Below, one piece after another: positions 6,865-14,921 of a DNA stretch of 64,000 bases (positions are counted from its first letter, which is position 1; the number at the start of each line of letters is the position of its first letter). Origin of the DNA: VXLM01 sp965242665 (GTDB lineage: Bacteria > Chloroflexota > Dehalococcoidia > Lucifugimonadales > VXLM01); contig OZ251484.1 in NCBI GenBank assembly GCA_965242665.1, positions 868,001-932,000 of the forward strand, read 5' to 3'. The notes beneath the pieces were generated by a model. That model saw only the letters and a list, made by a program, of their open reading frames with translations, was not told the origin of the DNA and did not search any database. A program made the position numbers and the translations under genes.

Positions 6865-9306
6865 CTACGGCTGGGCCTCTAGTTCCAAAAGTGCCTGGGA
6901 TAGTTGGGACAATGCTTCGAGTACTGTGTCTTCATCGTCCCCGATGACCAGGAGCATCGCCGGGCCTGCTTCTCCGAGCGACACTGCCTTTCCGCCATTG
7001 GTCACCCATAGGTTGCCGGTTGGGGCCGCTTCCTGCCTTGTGTCCGTGCCCTGCGTTGCGACCCGCATGAATACCCGATAGGCCTCCAAGAACTGGTCGG
7101 CGTCCGCTCCGGTATCGAACTGTATCTGCCAGACGAGTAGCCGTCCGCGGTCGGGGTTGTTCATGAGGATGTACCTGTCGCCTCCCCAGCCGGACGCGGC
7201 CTCTTCGGCCTCTTCGTCGCTCAGATACTCTTCCAAGTACGAGCGCAGCATGAACTCTCCCATCGTGTCGACGGCGGTCAACGACCATGCTCCGCCCATT
7301 CGTCCGGATATGTTTGGGAGCTGCACGTTGTGGGGGGCTTCGAGCTCGAAGTACTTTTCGGGGTGGATGACCTGTTCGGTCGTTTCCGGGGGGTTCTGGT
7401 ATGCGTTGTCGACGGTAGCCCAGACGCCGTCTCTGGTGAAGAGCGCTTCCACGAACTGCCTGCCTTCGATGGCGCTGAAGCTGCTGATCTTTTGGACGAT
7501 TTGCGGAGCCGCGAGGAGTTTGTTGCCTGGTATGGGGCGCTGAAGTTCTTCCAGTGCCGCGGCGTCGAGGGCGATGACTCGCTCGACGTAGCCGTTGAGG
7601 ATGGTGTTCCGGTCTCCGCCGTCCAACGCGGTGAGCGCTCGGAATTCGTCGCTGGTACCGTTGCGGGCGCTGGAGCGCAGCGCGCGAATGCCGAAGAGTT
7701 CTTGCTGTAGTCCGGTCAAGTGTGCGGCGGCGTATGCGACCTCGAACCGCGCGGATATGTTGGTCGCGTCACTCAACAGATAGACGTTGCCGGACTGCTC
7801 GTCGAACAGGGCGGACGCCTGTTGGATCTGGATTCCCATCAGGATGTCTTCGAGACTTGCGTTCTCTTCGATCAGGCCGAGCGCCTTGTAGAGCTCCTCG
7901 GCCTCGAATAGCTGGTCTCGGACGACCGGCCATCGGTAGTAGCTTCTCACGATGCCGCAGATCTCTTCGCGCGTGCGGAAGGTCGGTTCGACGTTCGGGG
8001 GGTTCTCGATCTGCCGGAGCGTCGCTATTTGCGTGTGCACGCGGTCTTGCATTTCCTGGAGCTGGGCGACGGCTGCGGCGATGGAGGATGCCTGCCCCTC
8101 TCCTGCGTCCGGCAGCGGGGGGCACAACGGGTCGCCGGCCGGCGCTGCGGTCGCTTCTGGGGTCTCTACGGCTGCGCCAGTGGATGAGCCGCCGTTGGTC
8201 GCGGCCCCGGCGATGGCCGGGGGCGTCTGCGCGGGTTGTCCGTCGTCCGCGGGCGATCCGCCGCCTTGCGTCAGGAAGAAGACGCCAGCGGCCGCAACCG
8301 CGATGACCGCTGCGACGCCAGCGCCGATCCACGCCTTTGGGAGTCCGTGCCGCGGCTGTGCCGGGTCGGCGGTAACTGCGTCGGCGTCCACGATAGGGAT
8401 GGCGGCGTCCCGTCCCCTCTCTTGGGGGGAAATCGCGGGGGCAGGGGCGGGAGGGCGTGCCGCCTGCCATGCGGGATCCTTGAGGTCGACCGCTTCCTCG
8501 AGTGCTTGGATCATTTCGGTGGTGGACTGATAGCGGTCTTCTGGATCTTTTGCCAGCGCCTTCAGCAGCAGCGCCTCGACGTTGGAATCGATGTCTGGGT
8601 TGATCGTGCTGGGAAGCGGCAGCGGTCTGTGCACGTGCGCCATCAACGTCGCCGCGGGGGTGTCTGCCTTGAAGGGCGTCTGTCCGAGGATCATTTGGTA
8701 GAGGAGGATGCCGACGGCATAGAGGTCGGAGCGGTGATCCGCGTCCGCGCCCATGGCTTGTTCCGGCGCCATGTATTCGGGGGTTCCCAGCGCCTGATTC
8801 GCTTGCGTGAAGCGCACGGCGGATTCCAGCATTCTTGCGAGTCCAAAGTCCGCGAGGATCGGCCGGTCGTCCTCGGAGAGGAGGACGTTGGCCGGCTTCA
8901 AGTCGCGGTGGATGATGCCTGAGGCGTGGGCGTAGTCCAGCGCCTGCGCCAACGGCCTCATGTACCTGAGGACATCCTCTATCGGCAGCGGATCGCCGGT
9001 GAGCTTGTCTTCGAGGGTTCCGCCGGAGACCATCTCCGTGACGATGTAGGTGAACCCCTTGTCATCGCCGAAGTCGAATATCTGGAGGATGTTGGGATTG
9101 TTCAGGCTGGCGACCGTGCGCGCCTCTTGGGCGAAGCGCCCGACGAATGTCGGGTCCTCGGTGTAGTACGAGGGGAGGACCTTGACGGCGACGTGCCGAT
9201 CTAGGTTGGGGTCGTGGCACTTGAACACGGTGGCCATACCGCCGCGCCCCAACTGTTCGATGACGCGGTATCGGCCAAGGCTGCTGCCGGGGAAGAGGGA
9301 GACCAT
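6865..9306 (-). CDS. Receptor-type Ser/Thr protein kinase (PknB-like) with large ectodomain
   Basis: The 813-residue protein is a Hanks-type kinase for transmembrane signalling. Residues 12-270 hold the kinase domain: glycine loop GRGGMATVF (20-28), ATP-anchoring Lys42, catalytic HRDLKPAN (133-140), DFG (153-155) and APEQ (180-183), all intact. A Pro/Ala-rich juxtamembrane stretch leads to one transmembrane helix (about 324-347). Roughly 460 extracytoplasmic residues follow and show no PASTA repeats; this sensor region is unrecognised. The gene lies downstream of the acylase gene on the same strand with a 183-bp gap, and a TATAAT at the end of the acylase gene may give it its own promoter. 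Substrates are unknown. Confidence 0.9.
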   Translation of the reverse strand: MVSLFPGSSLGRYRVIEQLGRGGMATVFKCHDPNLDRHVAVKVLPSYYTEDPTFVGRFAQEARTVASLNNPNILQIFDFGDDKGFTYIVTEMVSGGTLEDKLTGDPLPIEDVLRYMRPLAQALDYAHASGIIHRDLKPANVLLSEDDRPILADFGLARMLESAVRFTQANQALGTPEYMAPEQAMGADADHRSDLYAVGILLYQMILGQTPFKADTPAATLMAHVHRPLPLPSTINPDIDSNVEALLLKALAKDPEDRYQSTTEMIQALEEAVDLKDPAWQAARPPAPAPAISPQERGRDAAIPIVDADAVTADPAQPRHGLPKAWIGAGVAAVIAVAAAGVFFLTQGGGSPADDGQPAQTPPAIAGAATNGGSSTGAAVETPEATAAPAGDPLCPPLPDAGEGQASSIAAAVAQLQEMQDRVHTQIATLRQIENPPNVEPTFRTREEICGIVRSYYRWPVVRDQLFEAEELYKALGLIEENASLEDILMGIQIQQASALFDEQSGNVYLLSDATNISARFEVAYAAAHLTGLQQELFGIRALRSSARNGTSDEFRALTALDGGDRNTILNGYVERVIALDAAALEELQRPIPGNKLLAAPQIVQKISSFSAIEGRQFVEALFTRDGVWATVDNAYQNPPETTEQVIHPEKYFELEAPHNVQLPNISGRMGGAWSLTAVDTMGEFMLRSYLEEYLSDEEAEEAASGWGGDRYILMNNPDRGRLLVWQIQFDTGADADQFLEAYRVFMRVATQGTDTRQEAAPTGNLWVTNGGKAVSLGEAGPAMLLVIGDDEDTVLEALSQLSQALLELEAQP

Positions 9307-9488
9307 CAGATGTATACCGCCGAGAGATTGTTCATGTGTTCGTGTCGGAGATGCAAGATTGGACTTTTCAAATATCCGCTAGGCAACTCGATGTCGTCAA
9401 CCATACTTGCGCGCTCATTTCCGCGGACCGATCCGTCATTGCGTTGGACGGGGCCGGCCGCTGGGTTGCAGCATTGCTGTCGCCTATC

Positions 9489-9494
9489 ATTATA
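9489..9494 (-). promoter_or_regulatory. Possible -10 element for the kinase gene
   Basis: TATAAT on the minus strand overlaps the stop codon of the acylase gene and lies about 180 bp upstream of the kinase start. No good -35 is present at 17 bp, so this is a weak prediction. Confidence 0.3.
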
Positions 9495-11880
9495 CCGCAT
9501 TGCTCGCGGGTCGTAGATTCAGTATTTGCTTGGCTCCTGCGCGAGATCGATCGCGGTCGAGGGGGATGTAGTGATGTCGTCCGGCGAGCCACTCCGGGAG
9601 TTGGTCGCCGTAGTGGGGGCTGCCTGGGTGTCCGGACTGTCCGCTTGCATCGACTGCCCATATGCCGGGCGGGTCGTCGCCCAGGTCGGCGTTGTGGCGC
9701 CAGTTGGCTCCGATGGACGCGAGATAGTTTGGGTCGAAGCCGGTGTTGCAGATGGTGATACCGTTTCCTCCGACTGGCTGCCCGCCCCTCGAAAGGAGGC
9801 TCGATAGGTCGCCCCGGTTTGAGAGGAAGTGGTTCAAGGCGATCTTGTGGATATTTCCCCATTGCCAATGGGACATGTCCGGGCCGAGCCGGTCGTCCAA
9901 CTCCGAAATCGCCGCCGCCATGCAGTCCATGACTACTTGCTCCAGATTCGCGGATTGGAAGTAGCCGAATTCATCGCCTGCGAGTAGGCGTACTGCAAAG
10001 CCCGATACTGCGCCTGCGACCAGGGGAATTTCCTCCCCGTGGAAGCGCTCGGACGCGATTGCCTTCGTCCACGCCGCGAAGAACGACTCGAAGATCGACG
10101 CGCCCACTTGGTCGACGTCCATACGAGCGTTCCACGCCCGGAGGTGGTTGGCCGCTTCTTGCACTCGCGGATCCGATGCCTGTTCGATGATTCCGAGCAA
10201 GGACGGCAGCGCGTCTACGGCGCGCATGGAGAGGGTATCGGTTTGGATCCGCGCGAAGTCTTCTCTCGAGAGCCGTTCCGCGCCTTCGAGGAGTTCTCGG
10301 ATGCGCCGCGCGCGGTATCCGCTGCTCCAGGTTCCGGACAGCGGATAGGGGAAGTCCTCCGGCGCGCCTCGATTGTTGGCGGATCGGGCGTATCCGTCCG
10401 CCGGGTCTCTGAGTGCGGGGAGGGCGTCGTATGGGATGAACCCCCGCCATTGGTGTTCTGGTTCCCAACCGGGCCGGTATTCGCGGTTCCAACGTTCGCG
10501 AATGGGGATCCTCCCAACGGCTTGGTAGCCGATGTGTCCGTCGACGTCCCCGAAGACGTAGCTCCATGTCGGGACGACCCAGCCGCGCAATGCTTCCCTT
10601 GCTTCGGCGCAGTCCTTGGCGGCCGCAAGATCGAGCATGCACGTGATCTCGTCTCCAAAGGCGGCGCCCAGCCACTTCACTGAGACCTTGTCGTCCGTCC
10701 GCAGTGGCTGCGGGAGGAGGGAATCGACCAATGGGCCGTTGTGAGTAGTCTGGACGGTGATTTCGCGCGTTTCCTGTCCTCTTACTTCGATTTTCTCCGT
10801 CGCGCGCTTCGGCTCGCGCCACTCGTTTCCGAATCGAAAGAAGCCGGGGCGATTTGGATGTTCTCGTTCTTGGTAGATGTCGCGTTGGGAGCAAATGTTG
10901 TTGGTCACGCCCCAGGCGAGCGTTTCGTTTCTTCCGAATATGATTCCCGGCACTCCGACGTATCCAGCGCCTGCGGCGTTCAGGCTCGGGCCTGAGAGAT
11001 GGATCTCGAACCAACATGAGACTGCTCCGAAGGCGATGTGCGGGTCGCTTGCGACGATGGGCGATCCGCTGGCGGACTTTTGGGCGGCAACGACCCAGTT
11101 GTTGCTGCCGACGCCCTCGTCGGGGTCGCCTACTACCTCACCGACCGCCTCTGCACCCATCCGCGCGGATGGGTACGAACCCGTTGGAACGATGCTCTCG
11201 TCCTCGGCTTCCCCTGTGATGAATGCGTCGAGGAGCGGTCCCTTGCCGAGTACTCGCTTCGCCAATTCGGGAATGGCTATGATGGGCAGGCGGCCGGTGA
11301 GATACCAGCGGAATTCTTGCCAGATGGCGGCGGAGTCCACCGGCGACCATGCGTCCGGTTCGTAGTCGAGCAGGTCGAACTCTATCGGAAGGCTGCCTTT
11401 GCACTCGTCCATGAAGGCCGTAACCCCGTCCGCATAGGCCCCCAATCTGCGCTTCGTGCTTGGGGAGAACCGTCGGAAATTGGATTCGGACGTCCGGGTG
11501 ATTCCGATGGTGCGGGAAATCGTGTCCGGGTCGACTCCTTCCGCTCCGAGAATTTCCGACAGGCGGCCGTGCGCCTTTCGTCGGAAGTAGTCCAGTTGCC
11601 AAAGTCTATCTTGGGCCGTGGCGTATCCATACCCAAAGAATAGGTCGTCGTCGGTTTCTGCGAGGACGTGGGGAACTCCCCACTCGTCTCGGAGGATGTC
11701 GATTTGCGCTTGGAGGCCATGCGCCGATCTGACGCCGTCCATGGACGGAACACGGGCGCTCGTTCGATCCGTCCACCACTGATCGAACTCGCTCCTCGTC
11801 AGTCCGTCGTCTTTGCAGATCGCTCGTATCGAGTCTCCCTGCCCTAGTCTACGCAGTCTCTCTTGATCTGTTCGGCTCAC
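9490..11880 (-). CDS. Penicillin-acylase-family Ntn hydrolase
   Basis: The product belongs to the penicillin amidase/acyl-homoserine-lactone acylase family, which cleaves amide bonds after autocatalytic processing. The GTG at 11880 is chosen because it follows AAGAGG and clears the MFS gene by 25 bp; a longer in-frame start would overlap that gene by about 200 bp. The 796-residue product has an alpha-chain region, then GVGSNNW, where Ser259 would become the N-terminal nucleophile of the beta chain. SDPH and the GVTNNICSQRD segment further on fit the family. There is no signal peptide. Instead the first 45 residues resemble a small helix-turn-helix (AICKDDGLTRSEFDQWW), so the enzyme may be cytoplasmic. 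Pairing with the MFS transporter suggests import followed by hydrolysis. The substrate is unknown. Confidence 0.85.
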   Translation of the reverse strand: MSRTDQERLRRLGQGDSIRAICKDDGLTRSEFDQWWTDRTSARVPSMDGVRSAHGLQAQIDILRDEWGVPHVLAETDDDLFFGYGYATAQDRLWQLDYFRRKAHGRLSEILGAEGVDPDTISRTIGITRTSESNFRRFSPSTKRRLGAYADGVTAFMDECKGSLPIEFDLLDYEPDAWSPVDSAAIWQEFRWYLTGRLPIIAIPELAKRVLGKGPLLDAFITGEAEDESIVPTGSYPSARMGAEAVGEVVGDPDEGVGSNNWVVAAQKSASGSPIVASDPHIAFGAVSCWFEIHLSGPSLNAAGAGYVGVPGIIFGRNETLAWGVTNNICSQRDIYQEREHPNRPGFFRFGNEWREPKRATEKIEVRGQETREITVQTTHNGPLVDSLLPQPLRTDDKVSVKWLGAAFGDEITCMLDLAAAKDCAEAREALRGWVVPTWSYVFGDVDGHIGYQAVGRIPIRERWNREYRPGWEPEHQWRGFIPYDALPALRDPADGYARSANNRGAPEDFPYPLSGTWSSGYRARRIRELLEGAERLSREDFARIQTDTLSMRAVDALPSLLGIIEQASDPRVQEAANHLRAWNARMDVDQVGASIFESFFAAWTKAIASERFHGEEIPLVAGAVSGFAVRLLAGDEFGYFQSANLEQVVMDCMAAAISELDDRLGPDMSHWQWGNIHKIALNHFLSNRGDLSSLLSRGGQPVGGNGITICNTGFDPNYLASIGANWRHNADLGDDPPGIWAVDASGQSGHPGSPHYGDQLPEWLAGRHHYIPLDRDRSRAGAKQILNLRPASNAV

Positions 11881-11905
11881 AGTTCCATACCTCTTGCGGA
11901 TGTGT

Positions 11906-13171
11906 TCAGGTTTGCGGAGCTTCGGCGGGGCTCCGCGCCGGTGGTTTGATTCTGGTAAGCAGGAATATCGCGGTCGTGAACATGACGGCGACGGCAACGA
12001 ACGCTGGGCCGTAGCTTCCCCAAATATCCGAGGACGCGCCGGCCATGAGGGGTCCGATGACCGCCGGAGCCACTCCGACGAGCCCCGCCAGTCCTGCGAT
12101 GCTCCCAAAATATCTTAGTCCGAAGCATTCTTGAATGAGCAGGGTGACGAGGACGCCGTAGGCTCCGAAGAAGAACCCATAGACCGGCACGAGTACCCAG
12201 AGTTGCGCGCCGACAGGATAGAGGACGATGAGGGATATGAGTACCGTTTGTCCTCCGAGGCTGATCATCATCGCCCGGCGCGCGGTCAATCGCTCTGCGA
12301 GGAAGCCGAATACGCCCTTGCCGCCCATGCCAAAGGCCGCGAGCAGCGCCAGCAGCGCTACGACCGCGGCGTTGTTCGTTCCCTGATCGAGGAGGTGCGT
12401 GCTGATCTGAGGGAGCAAGGCGCTGTAGGTAAACGAACCCAACGCGGTGGCCGCCATGAGATAGTAGAAGGCGCTCGACCGCATCGCTTCCCGGACGGTG
12501 ACGCCGGAGATGCGGCGTCTGCGGGGGGTCGGTTCGTTTGCGCGGGTGGCTGCGTCATTCCTGTCTGGCGTCCGCTCGTGAACTGCGAACGCCGCGACGG
12601 CAGCGATGGCGAACGCGAGGATTCCTGTCACTACGAATGCAGACTTCCATGTGGCGGCGGCCATGACGAAGCCAGTCAGTACGGGCACGGTAAGGCCGCC
12701 GAAGTTGTTGCCCATCATGGTAAACCCCATCACCCGCCCTGTCGACCTCGGAAACCAGATGCCGACGAGGCGTCCTGCCGGCAGGACGTTCATTCCCGAG
12801 AAGGCTGCGAACTGCACGACGCTCAGCGCGTATAGGTGCCACAGCTCTGTCATGAGCGGACGCATGACGAAGCTCAGTCCGAGGAGCGCCATGGAGCCTG
12901 CAAGCAATGGACGGGCCCCGTAGCCGTCCATGAATCTTCCCAGCAGCGTCCCGGTCAGCCCTCCGATGGCGGCGAAGGACAACGACCCGGCGATGGCGGT
13001 TCGCGTCCATCCGAACTCTTCTTCCAGAGGATCGACGTAGAGGCCGAAGGCGTAGTTGCTGGCGCCAATGCTGAGCGCAGACGACAGGAAGACGACTCCG
13101 ACGATCATCCAACCGTCGTATTCCCGTCTGCGCGCACGCAGCACCATGTTTGCAGCGCGTTCTGAAAACAT
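11906..13171 (-). CDS. Major facilitator superfamily transporter
   Basis: The 421-residue protein has about twelve hydrophobic helices in two halves separated by a charged central loop (HERTPDRNDAATRANEPTPRR region). The N-terminus is Arg-rich and cytosolic (RARRREYDGW). A conserved MFS-like loop, GRFMDGYGARPLLAGS, follows the second helix. It resembles monocarboxylate/oxalate-type MFS carriers in general layout, but the substrate cannot be assigned. It is the first gene of a minus-strand unit with the acylase gene 25 bp downstream, so it may import the acylase substrate or export the product. Confidence 0.85.
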   Translation of the reverse strand: MFSERAANMVLRARRREYDGWMIVGVVFLSSALSIGASNYAFGLYVDPLEEEFGWTRTAIAGSLSFAAIGGLTGTLLGRFMDGYGARPLLAGSMALLGLSFVMRPLMTELWHLYALSVVQFAAFSGMNVLPAGRLVGIWFPRSTGRVMGFTMMGNNFGGLTVPVLTGFVMAAATWKSAFVVTGILAFAIAAVAAFAVHERTPDRNDAATRANEPTPRRRRISGVTVREAMRSSAFYYLMAATALGSFTYSALLPQISTHLLDQGTNNAAVVALLALLAAFGMGGKGVFGFLAERLTARRAMMISLGGQTVLISLIVLYPVGAQLWVLVPVYGFFFGAYGVLVTLLIQECFGLRYFGSIAGLAGLVGVAPAVIGPLMAGASSDIWGSYGPAFVAVAVMFTTAIFLLTRIKPPARSPAEAPQT

Positions 13172-13369
13172 CGTCGACTATGGTACACTAGGCGCACTCG
13201 GCCTGCTATGCGGTCTTGTACGGATCAGGCGCGGGGCCATCCATCCATGAGGTGTTCTGGAATCTTGGAGAAACTCTGCAAGAGACTAGTCCGGGCTCGG
13301 CTGGGTATCGGCGCCGCAACGCCGCCATGGCCTAATCTATGTGACTAGCAGGCTGTTTGGGAGGATGCA

Positions 13370-13642
13370 ATGACAGAAGAGAGAAATGCTACGAGCGGGA
13401 ATAATTCCAATGGTCGAGAGGACGTCGCGGTTATCCGCGAGTATATATATTCCACCATATACGAGTTTACCGGCGTATCGGACGCTGGCAAGCAGTGGAT
13501 ATTCGACAATATCGACTCTGCGGACGAGAACGGCTACTTCATAGCGGAGCATTCGTACGCACAAGACATCATGGCTGCGCTGTGCGACGAGGGATACGCG
13601 ATCACGCTCAACGGGATTCCGGTCGTCGTCGAGCCGCGGTAG
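13370..13642 (+). CDS. Small acidic protein of unknown function
   Basis: The 90-residue product is not recognised. It starts with a polar, Asn-rich segment and continues with a compact predicted fold (IREYIYSTIYEFTGVS, then AQDIMAALCDEGYAITLNG). There is no signal peptide or membrane segment. The start is well supported: GGGAGG lies 6-7 bp upstream of the ATG. About 200 bp of featureless sequence precede it, and 264 bp separate it from the dehydrogenase gene, so it may be monocistronic. Confidence 0.6.
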   Translation: MTEERNATSGNNSNGREDVAVIREYIYSTIYEFTGVSDAGKQWIFDNIDSADENGYFIAEHSYAQDIMAALCDEGYAITLNGIPVVVEPR

Positions 13643-13906
13643 CGGATGTACCATGGAAGGGATCTGCGCGGTTCGCGCTTTGGATGCAGAGCAGTCGAGT
13701 CGTACATGCAGCCGCCCCAAGAGCACAGACGACCTACCGTTGAATATCCCATGCGCGAACGGGGATTCTTTCCACGCGCAGGCGGCGTGAGAAGTGGGAA
13801 TGCCGATGTTCTTGGCTGCTCACGCTGTGCGTCCCAGAGAATCTGTGCTTTCTGGTAGAATATCCCCGCAAGCAAAATTCGAGTACATTTCCAAAGGCGC
13901 GAACAG

Positions 13907-14887
13907 ATGCCCAAACCCCGCGTTTTCGTAACCCGCGAGATATTCTCGGACGCACTCGAGGATATCCGCCTCGCTGCGGATCTCGATCTGTGGACGGACG
14001 AGCTCCCGCCGCCGCGCAGTGAGCTTCTGGACAGGGCCGCTGGCGTGGACGGCATCCTTTGCCTTCTTACGGACAAGATAGACCGCGAGTTCATGGATAC
14101 CGCTGGGCCTCGGCTCAAGGTCATTAGCCAGATCGCAGTGGGGTTCGACAATATCGACGTGCATGAAGCGACCAAGCGGGGCATTCCCGTGGGGAACACG
14201 CCGGACGTGCTCACGCAGACGACTGCAGATGCGGCGTGGGCGCTCATGCTCTCTGCCGCGCGCCGCATCGGAGAGAGCGAGCGGGCGGCGCGCGCAGGCA
14301 GGTGGCGCACGTGGCACCCTCTGCACTATCTTGGGCAAGACGTCTACAGCGCTACGCTTGGCATCATCGGCATGGGGCGGATCGGGTTCCAAGTAGCCAA
14401 ACGGTCGATCGGGTTCGACATGAAGGTGATCTACCACGATGTCGTCAGGCAGGACAGATACGAATCGGAGTTGGATATGGAGTACGTGGATATGGATACT
14501 CTGCTCGCTCGATCCGACTTCGTATCCCTTCATACCGTTCTCAACGAGTCGACGCACCATCTAATCGACGCGCGGGCGCTGTCGCAGATGAAGCCGAGTG
14601 CGGTGCTCGTCAATGCTGCGCGCGGACCGGTGGTCGATCCGAAGGCGTTGTACGAGGCTTTGCGGTCTGGGCAGATCAGCGCAGCAGGGCTCGACGTGAC
14701 CGATCCGGAGCCGATCTCCCCGGATGACCCATTGCTCACACTCGACAACTGCGTCATCGTCCCGCATATTGCCAGCGCCAGTGTTTCCACGCGCCGGGAG
14801 ATGTCCCGCATCGCCGCTGCGAACCTGCTGAACGGCATCGCCGGCGAGAGGCTCGTCACCTGCGTCAATCCGGAAGTCTACGACTGA
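13907..14887 (+). CDS. D-2-hydroxyacid dehydrogenase (glyoxylate/hydroxypyruvate reductase type)
   Basis: This NAD(P)-dependent enzyme interconverts 2-oxo acids and D-2-hydroxy acids. The 326-residue length is normal. The Rossmann motif GIIGMGRIG lies near residues 147-155. The catalytic Arg is in NAARGPVVD, the Glu in DVTDPEP and the His in VPHIASAS. The substrate loop region ISQIAVGFDNIDV fits glyoxylate reductase/GyaR-like enzymes. It is the first gene of a plus-strand cluster with two CehA/McbA-like hydrolases and a binding lipoprotein (gaps of 34, 71 and 88 bp), so it may reduce an oxo-acid released by that pathway. That link is inferred. Confidence 0.9.
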   Translation: MPKPRVFVTREIFSDALEDIRLAADLDLWTDELPPPRSELLDRAAGVDGILCLLTDKIDREFMDTAGPRLKVISQIAVGFDNIDVHEATKRGIPVGNTPDVLTQTTADAAWALMLSAARRIGESERAARAGRWRTWHPLHYLGQDVYSATLGIIGMGRIGFQVAKRSIGFDMKVIYHDVVRQDRYESELDMEYVDMDTLLARSDFVSLHTVLNESTHHLIDARALSQMKPSAVLVNAARGPVVDPKALYEALRSGQISAAGLDVTDPEPISPDDPLLTLDNCVIVPHIASASVSTRREMSRIAAANLLNGIAGERLVTCVNPEVYD

Positions 14888-14921
14888 CCAAGATATTTCG
14901 CCAATCAGGAGCGTCTCACGA

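Noticed and set aside
11881..12108. N-terminal extension of the acylase frame
   Set aside because: It overlaps the MFS gene by about 200 bp in another frame and lacks a ribosome site; the GTG at 11880 has AAGAGG and a 25-bp gap.
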